In this document: in pieces, positions 44,094 through 55,419 of the stretch
How the letters are laid out: the number at the start of each line of letters is the position of its first letter
How positions within the stretch are numbered: the first letter of the stretch is position 1
Assembly: GCF_034676725.1 (NCBI RefSeq)
Contig: NZ_JAUCBR010000004.1
Span: forward strand, 2,804,001-2,868,000
Origin: Denitromonas sp.
GTDB lineage: Bacteria > Pseudomonadota > Gammaproteobacteria > Burkholderiales > Rhodocyclaceae
Direction: 5' to 3'
Length of the DNA: 64,000 nucleotides
Notes under the pieces: model-generated
What the model was told of the DNA's origin: nothing
The model's database searches: none
What the model saw: the letters and a program-made list of their open reading frames with translations, nothing else
Position numbers and translations under genes: made by a program

Positions 44094-46055
44094 ATGTCCG
44101 ACAACGCCCAGAAGCTGTACTACCCGCCCGAGTCGCTGGTCAAGAATGCCGCCGTCGCCGGCATGGAGGCCTACCAGGCGCTGGTCAAGCAGGCCGAGAC
44201 CGACTACGAAGGTTACTGGGCGAATCACGCCCGCAACCTCCTCGACTGGAAAAAACCCTTCACCAAGGTGCTCGACGAGTCCAACGCCCCGTTCTTCAAG
44301 TGGTTCGACGACGGCGAGCTGAACGTTTCCTACAACTGTATCGATCGCCAGGTGAACAACGGCCTGGGCGAGAAGGTCGCGATCATTTTCGAGGCCGACG
44401 ACGGCCAGGTCACCAAGGTGACCTACAAGGATCTGCTCGGCCGCGTCTGCAAGATGGCCAATGCGCTCAAGGCCTCCGGCGTGGGCAAGGGCGACCGCGT
44501 CGTCATCTATCTGCCGATGTCGATCGAAGGCATCGTCGCCATGCAGGCCTGCGCCCGCATCGGCGCCACCCACTCGGTGGTGTTCGGTGGCTTCTCGGCC
44601 CAGTCGCTGCGCGACCGTATCGAGAGCTCCAGCGCGGTGGCGCTGATTACCTCCGACGGCCAGTTCCGCGGTGGCAAGGCGCTCCCGCTCAAGCCGATCG
44701 CCGACGAAGCGCTGGCGATGGGCGGCTGCGAGTCGATCAAGAAAGTGCTGGTGGTCAAGCGCACCGGCACCGAGACCAACATGATGGCCGGCCGCGACGT
44801 GTGGCTGAGCGACATCCTCGCCGAGCAGACCGACACCTGCGAGCCCGAATGGGTCGGCGCCGAGCATCCGCTGTTCCTGCTCTACACCTCCGGTTCGACC
44901 GGCAAGCCGAAGGGCGTCCAGCATTCGAGCGGCGGCTATCTGCTGCACGCCATGCTGACCATGCAATACACCTTCGACATCAAGCCGGACGACGTTTTCT
45001 GGTGCACGGCCGACATCGGCTGGGTCACCGGCCACACCTACATTGCCTACGGCCCGCTGGCCTGCGGCGCGACCCAGGTGGTGTTCGAAGGCGTGCCGAC
45101 CTATCCGGACGCCGGCCGTTTCTGGAAGATGATCCAGAACCACAAGGTCAGCATCTTCTACACCGCACCGACCGCCATCCGCTCGCTGATCAAGGCGGCC
45201 GACGCCAACGAGACCGTGCATCCCAAGCAGTACGACCTGTCGAGCCTGCGCATCCTCGGCTCCGTCGGCGAGCCGATCAACCCGGCCGCGTGGGAGTGGT
45301 ACTACGAGAACATCGGCGGCAGCCGCTGCCCGATCGTCGATACCTTCTGGCAGACCGAAACCGGTGGCCACATGATCACCCCGCTGCCGGGCGCCACGCC
45401 GATGGTGCCGGGTTCATGCACGCTGCCGTTCCCGGGTATCCAGGCGGCCGTGGTCGACGAGACCGGCACCGAAGTGCCCTGGGGCCAGGGCGGCATCCTG
45501 GTGGTCAAGCGTCCGTGGCCGTCGATGATCCGCACCGTGTGGGGCGATCCGGAGCGCTTCAAGTCCTCCTACTACCCGGCTGACTTCCAGGGCAAGTACT
45601 ACCTGGCAGGCGACGGCGCGATCCGCGACATCGAGACCGGCTACTTCACCATCACCGGCCGTATCGACGATGTGCTGAACGTCTCCGGTCACCGCATGGG
45701 CACGATGGAAATCGAATCCGCCCTGGTGGCGCACGAGAAAGTTGCCGAGGCGGCCGTGGTCGGCCGTCCGGACGACACCACCGGCGAGGCCATCGTGGCT
45801 TTCGTGGTGCTCAAGGGCGCGCGTCCGTCCGGCGCCGAGGCGCAGGCCGTGATCAAGGAACTGTCCAGCTGGGTGGCCAAGGAGATCGGTCCGATCGCCA
45901 AGCCGAAGGACATCCGTTTCGGCGAGAACCTGCCCAAGACCCGCTCGGGCAAGATCATGCGCCGCCTGCTGCGCCAGCTGGCCAAGGGCGAGGAGATCAC
46001 GCAGGACACCTCCACCCTTGAGAACCCGCACATTCTGGACCAGCTCAAGGGATAA
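44094..46055 (+). CDS. acs: Acetyl-CoA synthetase (AMP-forming)
   Basis: 653 residues, the usual Acs length, with a strong ribosome-binding site. It activates acetate with ATP and CoA to acetyl-CoA through acetyl-AMP in the cytoplasm. Motifs include YTSGSTGKPKGVQHSSGG (P-loop-like A3), DVFWCTADIGWVTGHTYIAY, DTFWQTETGGHMITPLPGA, the hinge GRIDDVLNVSGHRMGTMEIE, and the C-terminal lysine acetylation motif TRSGKIMRRLLR. The terminator 95 nt downstream ends the transcript. The SSS-linked kinase, receiver and acetate-type symporter that follow suggest an acetate uptake and sensing block. Confidence 0.97.
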   Translation: MSDNAQKLYYPPESLVKNAAVAGMEAYQALVKQAETDYEGYWANHARNLLDWKKPFTKVLDESNAPFFKWFDDGELNVSYNCIDRQVNNGLGEKVAIIFEADDGQVTKVTYKDLLGRVCKMANALKASGVGKGDRVVIYLPMSIEGIVAMQACARIGATHSVVFGGFSAQSLRDRIESSSAVALITSDGQFRGGKALPLKPIADEALAMGGCESIKKVLVVKRTGTETNMMAGRDVWLSDILAEQTDTCEPEWVGAEHPLFLLYTSGSTGKPKGVQHSSGGYLLHAMLTMQYTFDIKPDDVFWCTADIGWVTGHTYIAYGPLACGATQVVFEGVPTYPDAGRFWKMIQNHKVSIFYTAPTAIRSLIKAADANETVHPKQYDLSSLRILGSVGEPINPAAWEWYYENIGGSRCPIVDTFWQTETGGHMITPLPGATPMVPGSCTLPFPGIQAAVVDETGTEVPWGQGGILVVKRPWPSMIRTVWGDPERFKSSYYPADFQGKYYLAGDGAIRDIETGYFTITGRIDDVLNVSGHRMGTMEIESALVAHEKVAEAAVVGRPDDTTGEAIVAFVVLKGARPSGAEAQAVIKELSSWVAKEIGPIAKPKDIRFGENLPKTRSGKIMRRLLRQLAKGEEITQDTSTLENPHILDQLKG

Positions 46056-46149
46056 GCGCCTGACCTCCGCGGACGCGCTGCGCTGACAGCGCGCCGCCAC
46101 AGAACAAAGAGGGGAGCCTGCCGCAGAGCGGGCCGATAACGAGGAGACG

Positions 46150-46180
46150 AAGGCGCGGGAACGCGCCTTCTTTTTTTTTG
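46150..46180 (+). terminator. Rho-independent terminator of acs
   Basis: AAGGCGCG (46150-46157), GGAA loop, CGCGCCTT (46162-46169), then C and a run of about nine T. A textbook intrinsic terminator. Confidence 0.95.
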
Positions 46181-46262
46181 CCGGGTTGCCCCGCCGGAGC
46201 GGGGCGGGCGGGCGTTGGGGGCGGGCTATAATGGTTTTCCGTTTTCCGGACGAGGTGCGGTG

Positions 46263-46460
46263 ATGCGTAAAGCGCTCGCGCGGCAACGCCTGGTCGCCTG
46301 TACCCTGTTCGCGGCGCTGGCCTTCAACGCTCCGCTGCTGTGGCTGTTCGATGCCGCCGTTGCCGTGTTTGGCGTTCCGCTCGTCTTTCTCTATGTGTTC
46401 GGCATCTGGGCCGCCGTCATCGCGGTGCTCGCCTGGGTTGTCGAAGTCGGTCACCGATAG
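46263..46460 (+). CDS. Small two-helix membrane protein upstream of the symporter-linked kinase
   Basis: 65 residues from ATG 46263 with GAGG 8 nt upstream. The basic N-terminus (MRKALARQR) is followed by two helices (LVACTLFAALAFNAPLLWLF and VFLYVFGIWAAVIAVLAWVV) and a short tail ending VGHR. It ends 9 nt before the kinase gene, so the two are cotranslated. Similar small membrane proteins often precede SSS-family transporters and SSS-linked kinases. I know no defined function. Confidence 0.75.
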   Translation: MRKALARQRLVACTLFAALAFNAPLLWLFDAAVAVFGVPLVFLYVFGIWAAVIAVLAWVVEVGHR

Positions 46461-46469
46461 GAGGGCGCG

Positions 46470-49208
<2,739 letters not shown>

Positions 49209-49263
49209 TGCAAGCAGTGCAGGACAATGACTTAGAATGTTGTGCAAGGGGGAGGGAGCGCAG

Positions 49264-49644
49264 ATGACGGATACCAAAAAAATACTGATCGCCGACGACG
49301 AGCCGAACATTGTCATTTCCCTGGAGTTTCTGATGAAACGGGAGGGCTTCGCGGTGTCGATCGCGGTCGACGGCGCGGAGGCCATCGACAAGATCCGCAG
49401 CGAATCGCCGGATCTGGTGCTGCTCGACGTGATGATGCCGAAGAAGAGCGGCTTCGAGGTGTGCCAGGAGGTCAAGGGCGACCCGTCGCTGGCCGCCACG
49501 CGCATCCTCATGCTCACCGCCAAGGGGCGCGATACCGAGATGGCCAAGGGCCTGGCGCTCGGGGCCGACGCCTACATGACCAAGCCGTTCTCCACCAAGG
49601 ACCTGGTCGAACAGGTGCGGCAGTTGCTCGGGCTGACTGCATGA
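49264..49644 (+). CDS. Single-domain response regulator (receiver only)
   Basis: 126 residues from ATG 49264 with GGAGGGAG upstream. It is a complete CheY-like receiver: acidic pocket DDE in ILIADDEPN, phospho-acceptor Asp in LVLLDVMMPKKSGFEV, the Thr in ILMLTAKG and Lys in YMTKPFSTKDL. No DNA-binding or enzymatic output domain is attached. It lies 55 nt after the kinase, its likely phosphodonor, and its TGA overlaps the ATG of the exonuclease fusion, a possible effector. CrbR in other species has a LuxR output, so signalling here must use a partner. Confidence 0.93.
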   Translation: MTDTKKILIADDEPNIVISLEFLMKREGFAVSIAVDGAEAIDKIRSESPDLVLLDVMMPKKSGFEVCQEVKGDPSLAATRILMLTAKGRDTEMAKGLALGADAYMTKPFSTKDLVEQVRQLLGLTA

Positions 49645-51809
49645 GTCCGAAGAGCCGCCTTCTACTTGGGGTCGGGCTGGTCTGTGCATGGCTGTTGATC
49701 GTCGCTGGTGTCACCGGCTGGGTGGTGTGGGCCGACCTGTCGCCTGACGAGCGGTCGGCGTTGCTGCCGATCCTGTCGCCGCGTGGTGCGCTGATCGGGG
49801 CCATGCTGATCATGGCCATGGCGGTCAGCGCCATCGTGCTGCGCGACCTGCACCGGCGCTACATCGCTATCCCGGTGCGCCTGGCCGAGGACGGCCGCAC
49901 CTTGCTCAAGGCCGAGCCGACCCGCCGCCTCAAGGCCGATGGCAACGCCGAAACGCAGGCGTTCGTCGACATCATCAACACCCTGGCCGACCAGCGCCAA
50001 AGCCTGCAGGACGATGTCGAGGTTCGCGTGGCCGACGCACGCCGTTCGGTCGAAGAAGAAAAGAACCGCCTCGGCGCGCTGATGTCGGAGCTGACCCAGA
50101 GCGTGGTGGTATGCAACCTCGACGGCCGCATCCTGCTCTACAACAACCGTGCGCGGCTGCAGTTCCGCGCCATGTCCGACGCCCCCGGCGCAGCGGGCGG
50201 TGGTGAGCTGATCGGCCTGGGGCGCTCCATCTACGCGGTCATGGACCGCCATCTGATTGCCCATGCGCTGGAGAACATCCAGCACCGCCTGCGCAAGAGC
50301 GCGGCCCAGCCGGTCACCAACTTCGTCACCACCACCCGCGCCGGGCAGCTGCTGCGGGTGCAGATGGCGCCGGTGCTGGGCGCAGCGCCGGCGGAGGGGG
50401 CCGATCGCCCGGTGTCGGGCTTCATCCTGATGCTCGACAACATCACCCGCACCATCGAGAACGAAGCGCGGCGCGACGAAATCCTGCACACCCTCACCGA
50501 GGGCAACCGTGCCTCGCTGGCCAATGTGCGGGCGGCGGCCGAAATGCTCGACTTCTCCGATCTCGACGACGAGTTGCGCCAGCGCTTCCGCAAGGTGATC
50601 CGCGACGAGGTGAAGGCCATGAGCGACCGGCTCGACCACAGCGCCTCGGCCTTTGCCGATTCGCTCAAGGCGCGCTGGCAGCTCGAAGACATGCTCGGCG
50701 CCGACCTGGTGGCGGCCGCCCAGCGCCGGGCCGAGAGCCGGCTGTCGCTGCGCACCAAGATCGAGGAGGTGGATGAATCGCTATGGGTCAAGGTCGACAG
50801 CTTCTCCCTGCTGCAGGCCATCACCTATCTGGCCAGCCGGCTGTCGGACGAGTTCGAGATCCGCGAGCTGCGTTTCCGCCTGACCGGGGCGGGGCGGCTG
50901 GTTCACCTGGACCTGATCTGGTCGGGCCAGGCGATGAGCACCGAAACGGTGATGAACTGGGAGCTCGAGCCGATGCGCTTCGCCGGCGAGAACAGCCCGC
51001 TGACCGTGCGCGACGTGATCGAGCGCCATGATGGCGAAATGTGGCTGGAGCGCGAGAAGGTCAAGCACCGCGCCTTCTTCCGCCTGGTGCTGCCCTCGGC
51101 GACGCCGCAGGAAGAAATCCAGCCCGAGGCCTACCTGCGTGGCGAAAGCCGGCCCGAGTACTACGATTTCGACCTCTTCAGCTGGTCGGAGCGCAGCCAT
51201 GAACATGACGACCAGTTGCTCTCCGAGCTGGCCTATACCGTGTTCGACACCGAGACGACGGGGCTCAACCCCTCGCAGGGCGACGAGATCATCCAGATCG
51301 GCGCCACCCGCATCCTCAACGGCAAGTTGCTGCAGGGCGAGGGCTTCGAGCAGCTGGTCGACCCGCAACGCAGCCTGCCGCCCGAGTCGTCCAAGATCCA
51401 CGGCATCACCCCCGAGATGCTCGTCGGCCAGCCGGTCATCACCAAGGTATTGCCAGCCCTGCACGATTTCGCGGCCGATACCGTGCTGGTGGCGCACAAT
51501 GCGGCCTTCGACATGCGCTTCCTGCAGCTCAAGGAGGAGGCCACCGGGATCAAGTTCGATCAACCGGTGCTCGACACCCTGCTGTTGTCGGCCATCATCC
51601 ATCCCAACCAGGACAGCCACCGGCTCGAGGCGATTGCCGAGCGCTTCGGCGTGACGGTGATCGGACGGCATACCGCCATGGGGGACGCGATCGTCACCGC
51701 CGAGGTGTTCCTCAAGATGATCCCGCTGCTTGCCGAAAAAGGCATCCGCACGCTGGGCGAAGCGCGCGAGGCGGCACAGAAAACCTACTATGCCCGTCTG
51801 AAATACTGA
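49641..51809 (+). CDS. Degenerate membrane sensor kinase fused to DnaQ-type 3'-5' exonuclease
   Basis: 722 residues from the ATG overlapping the receiver stop. Two N-terminal helices (LLLGVGLVCAWLLIVAGVTG, GALIGAMLIMAMAVSAIVL) precede a HAMP-like/coiled-coil stretch, a PAS domain (ALMSELTQSVVVCNLDGRIL), a kinase-like segment, and from about 530 a DEDDh exonuclease with Exo I VFDTETTGLNPSQGDEI, Exo II LVAHNAAFDMRFL and Exo III RHTAMGDAIVTAEVF. The kinase part keeps the helix pattern (RASLANVRAAAEMLDF) but has no histidine where the phospho-acceptor should be, and the ATP-binding N and G boxes are lost. The exonuclease residues (D, E, D, H, D) are intact. It appears to be a membrane-tethered nuclease under sensory control. 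Confidence 0.88.
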   Translation: MSPKSRLLLGVGLVCAWLLIVAGVTGWVVWADLSPDERSALLPILSPRGALIGAMLIMAMAVSAIVLRDLHRRYIAIPVRLAEDGRTLLKAEPTRRLKADGNAETQAFVDIINTLADQRQSLQDDVEVRVADARRSVEEEKNRLGALMSELTQSVVVCNLDGRILLYNNRARLQFRAMSDAPGAAGGGELIGLGRSIYAVMDRHLIAHALENIQHRLRKSAAQPVTNFVTTTRAGQLLRVQMAPVLGAAPAEGADRPVSGFILMLDNITRTIENEARRDEILHTLTEGNRASLANVRAAAEMLDFSDLDDELRQRFRKVIRDEVKAMSDRLDHSASAFADSLKARWQLEDMLGADLVAAAQRRAESRLSLRTKIEEVDESLWVKVDSFSLLQAITYLASRLSDEFEIRELRFRLTGAGRLVHLDLIWSGQAMSTETVMNWELEPMRFAGENSPLTVRDVIERHDGEMWLEREKVKHRAFFRLVLPSATPQEEIQPEAYLRGESRPEYYDFDLFSWSERSHEHDDQLLSELAYTVFDTETTGLNPSQGDEIIQIGATRILNGKLLQGEGFEQLVDPQRSLPPESSKIHGITPEMLVGQPVITKVLPALHDFAADTVLVAHNAAFDMRFLQLKEEATGIKFDQPVLDTLLLSAIIHPNQDSHRLEAIAERFGVTVIGRHTAMGDAIVTAEVFLKMIPLLAEKGIRTLGEAREAAQKTYYARLKY

Positions 51810-51958
51810 CCGGTCGCGGCAGGCTCGCGGCGCCCGCACGGTGACGCCACGAGCCTGCCGCCGCCATATCCGCAGCAGCGGGCGACGACGCGCACGGTAT
51901 ACTTTCGCGAATTGGCGGGCGCCGGCAGCGCGAACGCAACAGGGGAGAGGCGGCACGC

Positions 51959-53995
51959 GTGGCGGATTCCGGGTTTTCGCAGCAACTGCGTCGGTACTAC
52001 GGCTGGTACACCGGCGCCTTCGTCGCCCTCGTCCTGCTGCTGGCCGTCGGCGAGCAGCTCGGCCTGTCGCAGCGCGTGATCGGCCATGTCTTTCTCTTCG
52101 CCACCATCGCCATCTACGCGGCCATCGGCGTCATGAGCCGCACCGCCGACGTGGCCGAATACTATGTGGCCGGGCGGCGGGTGCCCGCGGTGTTCAACGG
52201 CATGGCCACGGCGGCCGACTGGATGAGTGCGGCGTCCTTCATCGGCCTGGCCGGCACGCTGTATTTCTCCGGCTTTCAGGGCCTCGCCTTCGTCACCGGC
52301 TGGACCGGCGGCTATGTGCTGGTGGCCTTGTTGCTGGCGCCCTATCTGCGCAAGTTTGGTCAATACACCATTCCCGACTTTCTCGGCGCCCGCTACGAGG
52401 GCAACACCGCACGCCTCGTCGGCCTGGCGGCGACCATCCTGGCCAGCTTCGTGTATGTCGTGGCGCAGATCTACGGTGTCGGCCTGATCGCCAGCCGGTT
52501 CGTTGGCGTGGAGTTCGAGATCGGCCTGTTCGTCGGCCTGGCCGGCATCCTGGTGTGCTCCTTTCTCGGCGGCATGCGGGCGGTCACCTGGACCCAGGTT
52601 GCCCAGTACATCATCCTGATCATCGCCTACCTGGCGCCGGTGGTGCTGCTGTCGTGGAAGGTCACCGGCGTGCCCGTGCCGCAGATCGCCTACGGCACGG
52701 TGCTGCAAAAGATCAGCGCCAAGGAAGAGACGCTGTTCAATGACCCGGTCGAGATCGATGTGCGCAACCAGTACCGCTACCGCGCCCAGGCCTTCGAGCA
52801 GAAAATCGCCGACCTGCCCAACTCGATGGACGCCGAGCGCGACGCGCTGACCGACCGCGTCAAGCAACTGCGCAACGAAAACGCCTCCGCCCGCGAAGTG
52901 GCCATGGCCGAACGTGACATGCGCGACCTGCCGCGCACCGAAGCCGAAGCCCGCGTGCGCTGGGACGCCGACCGTGTCGCCGCGCTCGAACGCTCCCGCG
53001 CCCCCCCGCGCCACGCCGAAGCGCACCCCGGTGAAACACACGAAGAAAGCAACGCCGCGCGGCGCAATTTCCTGGCCCTGATGTTCGTCCTCATGGTCGG
53101 CACCGCCGCCTTGCCGCATGTGCTGATGCGCTACTACACCACGCCCGGCGTCTCCGAAGCGCGTCGCTCGGTGATGTGGTCGCTGCTGTTCATCTCCTTG
53201 CTCTACATCACCGCGCCAGCGTATGCGGTGTTTGCCAAGTGGGAGGTGTACAGCAACCTGGTGGGCAGCAGCATCGCCTTCCTGCCCGACTGGGTCGCCT
53301 CATGGGGCAAGATCGGCCTCGTCAGCGTCGAAGACATCAACGGCGATGGCCTGTTGCAGCTGGCCGAACTGACGCTCAACACCGACGTCATCGTGCTCGC
53401 CACCCCCGAAATCGCCGGGCTGCCCTATGTCGTCTCCGGCCTCGTCGCCGCCGGCGGCCTGGCCGCTGCGCTGTCGACCGCCGACGGCCTGTTGCTGACC
53501 ATCTCCAACGCGCTGTCGCACGACCTCTACTTCAAGGTCATCAACCCGCGCGCCACCACGCAGCGGCGCCTCGTGATCTCCAAGTCGCAACTGCTTCTGG
53601 TGGCTGCCATCGCCGCGTGGGTGGCCTCGATGCGGCCCGACAACATCCTGTTCATGGTCGGCCTGGCCTTCTCCATCGCCGCCGCCTCCTTCTTCCCCGC
53701 GCTGGTGCTGGGCATATTCTGGAAGCGGGCCAACAAATGGGGCGCGGTCAGCGGCATGGTCGCCGGGCTTGCCATCACCCTCTACTACGTCGCCCAGACC
53801 CATCCGTTTTTCAAGGGCTCGATGGCCAACGCCTGGTTCGATATCGAACCGATCTCGGCCGGCGTCTTCGGCGTGCCGCTGGGATTCGTCGTCACCGTCA
53901 TCATCAGCCTGATCACACCACCACCGTCGGTGGAAGTGCAATCCCTGGTCGATTTCGTTCGCTACCCCAGCCTCACCGAGACGCCAGACCGTTGA
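51959..53995 (+). CDS. Sodium:solute symporter of the VC_2705/acetate type
   Basis: 678 residues from a GTG with GGGGAGAGG 8 nt upstream. SSS-family helices (AEYYVAGRRVPAVFNGMATA, ADWMSAASFIGLAGTLYFSG, GQYTIPDFLGARYEGNTARL) are interrupted by a charged coiled coil at about 262-365 (AERDALTDRVKQLRNENASA, AERDMRDLPRTEAEARVRWD), as in the VC_2705 subfamily, and a canonical EF-hand-like loop DINGDGLLQLAE at 459-470. It probably imports acetate or a similar monocarboxylate with Na+. The acs, CrbS-like kinase and receiver upstream support this. The stop is followed by tRNA-Ser 75 nt away. Confidence 0.85.
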   Translation: MADSGFSQQLRRYYGWYTGAFVALVLLLAVGEQLGLSQRVIGHVFLFATIAIYAAIGVMSRTADVAEYYVAGRRVPAVFNGMATAADWMSAASFIGLAGTLYFSGFQGLAFVTGWTGGYVLVALLLAPYLRKFGQYTIPDFLGARYEGNTARLVGLAATILASFVYVVAQIYGVGLIASRFVGVEFEIGLFVGLAGILVCSFLGGMRAVTWTQVAQYIILIIAYLAPVVLLSWKVTGVPVPQIAYGTVLQKISAKEETLFNDPVEIDVRNQYRYRAQAFEQKIADLPNSMDAERDALTDRVKQLRNENASAREVAMAERDMRDLPRTEAEARVRWDADRVAALERSRAPPRHAEAHPGETHEESNAARRNFLALMFVLMVGTAALPHVLMRYYTTPGVSEARRSVMWSLLFISLLYITAPAYAVFAKWEVYSNLVGSSIAFLPDWVASWGKIGLVSVEDINGDGLLQLAELTLNTDVIVLATPEIAGLPYVVSGLVAAGGLAAALSTADGLLLTISNALSHDLYFKVINPRATTQRRLVISKSQLLLVAAIAAWVASMRPDNILFMVGLAFSIAAASFFPALVLGIFWKRANKWGAVSGMVAGLAITLYYVAQTHPFFKGSMANAWFDIEPISAGVFGVPLGFVVTVIISLITPPPSVEVQSLVDFVRYPSLTETPDR

Positions 53996-54070
53996 ACGAA
54001 GATGCCAGAATTTGTCGCCCGCGAGGGGTTCCATCGCGACCGGATTCTGCTAAACTTCCGCCTCTTCCAC

Positions 54071-54161
54071 GGAGAGGTGGATGAGTGGTTTAAGTCGCAC
54101 GCCTGGAAAGCGTGTTCAGGGTAATACCCTGACGCGGGTTCGAATCCCGCCCTCTCCGCCA
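54071..54161 (+). tRNA. tRNA-Ser (anticodon GGA)
   Basis: Acceptor GGAGAGG (54071-54077) pairs with CCTCTCC (54151-54157), discriminator G, encoded CCA (54159-54161). Anticodon stem CACGC/GCGTG encloses loop CTGGAAA with GGA at 54105-54107. A long class II variable arm (TTCAGGGTAATACCCTGA) and the T-loop GGTTCGAATCC confirm serine. It reads UCC and UCU. tRNA-Ser genes are common integration targets, and element-like genes begin just downstream. Confidence 0.97.
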
Positions 54162-54171
54162 GATGCTAAGT

Positions 54172-54200
54172 AAAAACGCGGCCTTGAGCCGCGTTTTTAT
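54172..54200. terminator. Rho-independent terminator after tRNA-Ser
   Basis: AAAAACGCGGC (54172-54182), CTTGA loop, GCCGCGTTTTT (54188-54198) followed by more T. The A-run on one arm and T-run on the other let it work in both directions, for the tRNA and for the minus-strand gene ending at 54237. Confidence 0.9.
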
Positions 54201-54236
54201 TTTTGTCCCACATCCAGGCCCACATCTTGAAAGCGC

Positions 54237-55004
54237 TTATCCGAAGAGGCCCCCGAGCATACCGCCTACGATCGTGGTAACAAGGGGATGCTTCAATGCG
54301 TCTTTGAGTTGTTGCAGCGCGTCGGTCTTCTCTGATTCAGGCGCGTCAGCTTTCTTTAGCGCCAGAATGAGCTTTTCGAGTTCGTCGGCCAGTGCCTGCT
54401 TGTTCAAGGTCGGGTTAGACCCGATCACCACATCACCGGTTGTGTTGAACGTTCCGCCGTTGATGTTGTTGCTGTTGTTGATGTGCACCGTTGTCCCTCT
54501 CACTTTTTCGCTGCCGTTGAGTGCCGAAGGTCCCCGAGAGAGCGCAGCAAATCCCTCGTCTAGGATTCTTGCACTGCCACCTTCGCCTAGGTATTCATCC
54601 CATTCAATGAAGCCGTCCTTATGGAGCAATCTACACACGCGGTCTATGCGGCTCTGGTCTCCAGCGATTCTTGAGAAGTGTTCGGGAGTCGGGCTTGCAA
54701 GCTTCCCCGGATACTCACGTTCGAAGGACGCAAGGTAGCGCAACACCAAAGCTTTTACTTGGACGTGGGATAGCCCTTCAGCGATAGATGTAGTTGGTGA
54801 CCAGAACACTGCTTCGATTTCTCTAGACAATGACCGGCAACTAATGTGGGTGGTCTGGATGGTTAGAATGCCGTGTTGCTCGAAGAGCCGCACCGCTGCG
54901 ACAAATTCTTGAAATTCTTCTAGTGAGCTGTTGTCCGCCATGCAGCCAGTTTGTCTTTCATGCAGCAGCTTACACAACCGTCCGTCGGCGCTGTCCCATG
55001 TCAT
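54237..55004 (-). CDS. Uncharacterised element-borne protein with Asn/Gly-rich repeat and glycine-rich tail
   Basis: 255 residues from ATG 55004, preceded by GGAG at 6 nt (a later ATG at 54941 lacks such a site, and the frame is open further upstream). The N-terminal half is helical (SSLEEFQEFVAAVRLFEQHG) and may be winged-helix-like (RIDRVCRLLHKDGFIEWDEY). Then comes a short Asn/Gly-rich stretch (TTVHINNSNNINGGTFNTTG, DVVIGSN), a coiled coil (LADELEKLILALKKADAPES) and a hydrophobic glycine tail (VTTIVGGMLGGLFG) that could insert in a membrane. This layout recalls proteins in defence and toxin loci, but I recognise no family. It is the gene closest to the tRNA. Confidence 0.7.
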   Translation of the reverse strand: MTWDSADGRLCKLLHERQTGCMADNSSLEEFQEFVAAVRLFEQHGILTIQTTHISCRSLSREIEAVFWSPTTSIAEGLSHVQVKALVLRYLASFEREYPGKLASPTPEHFSRIAGDQSRIDRVCRLLHKDGFIEWDEYLGEGGSARILDEGFAALSRGPSALNGSEKVRGTTVHINNSNNINGGTFNTTGDVVIGSNPTLNKQALADELEKLILALKKADAPESEKTDALQQLKDALKHPLVTTIVGGMLGGLFG

Positions 55005-55077
55005 ACGCTTCTCCGCTTCTCGCCCGATCCTGATTTCGCGATCTTCGCAGGAAGTCCGGACTGATGGCAATCGCGCG

Positions 55078-55419
55078 CTACAATTCCCGCCCGTTCGCCC
55101 GCATCCACCGCAACACGTCGCGCCAGCGCACCCGAGTTGCTCGCTTGCCGAAGGGTACGCTCGGCAACTCACCCGAGGCGACCAACGCTTTCAGCGCCGG
55201 CAAGGTGAATCCCATCATCTTCGCTAACCCGCGATCGATTTCCCGTAGTTCCGTGCGGGCGTAGTCGGCACGTAGCGCCGTGAGTTGGTCGACGAGACTG
55301 GGGCGCTCAGGAAGGGCCGTTTTCGGGGGCGTTTTGGGTCTTGCGTCCATTGTGCGGGGCTTCCCCTTGCCCGGCGCCTGTTCGGCCACGGGAACCCCCT
55401 GAAAACGGTGTCCGTCCAT
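55078..55419 (-). CDS. Excisionase/AlpA-like helix-turn-helix protein
   Basis: 113 residues. Its ATG overlaps the upstream stop (TAATG), so it is translationally coupled to the coiled-coil gene. The basic Pro-rich N-terminus leads to a MerR-like winged HTH at about 70-110 (GFTLPALKALVASGELPSVP, FGKRATRVRWRDVLRWMRAN), the pattern of HTH_17/AlpA proteins. In phages and phage satellites these control excision or replication genes. No integrase was seen next to it. Confidence 0.7.
   Translation of the reverse strand: MDGHRFQGVPVAEQAPGKGKPRTMDARPKTPPKTALPERPSLVDQLTALRADYARTELREIDRGLAKMMGFTLPALKALVASGELPSVPFGKRATRVRWRDVLRWMRANGREL

Noticed and set aside
54937..55172. Longer N-terminus (from 55172) for the element-borne protein next to the tRNA
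   Set aside because: That extension overlaps the HTH gene and is low-complexity; the ATG at 55004 has a good ribosome-binding site.
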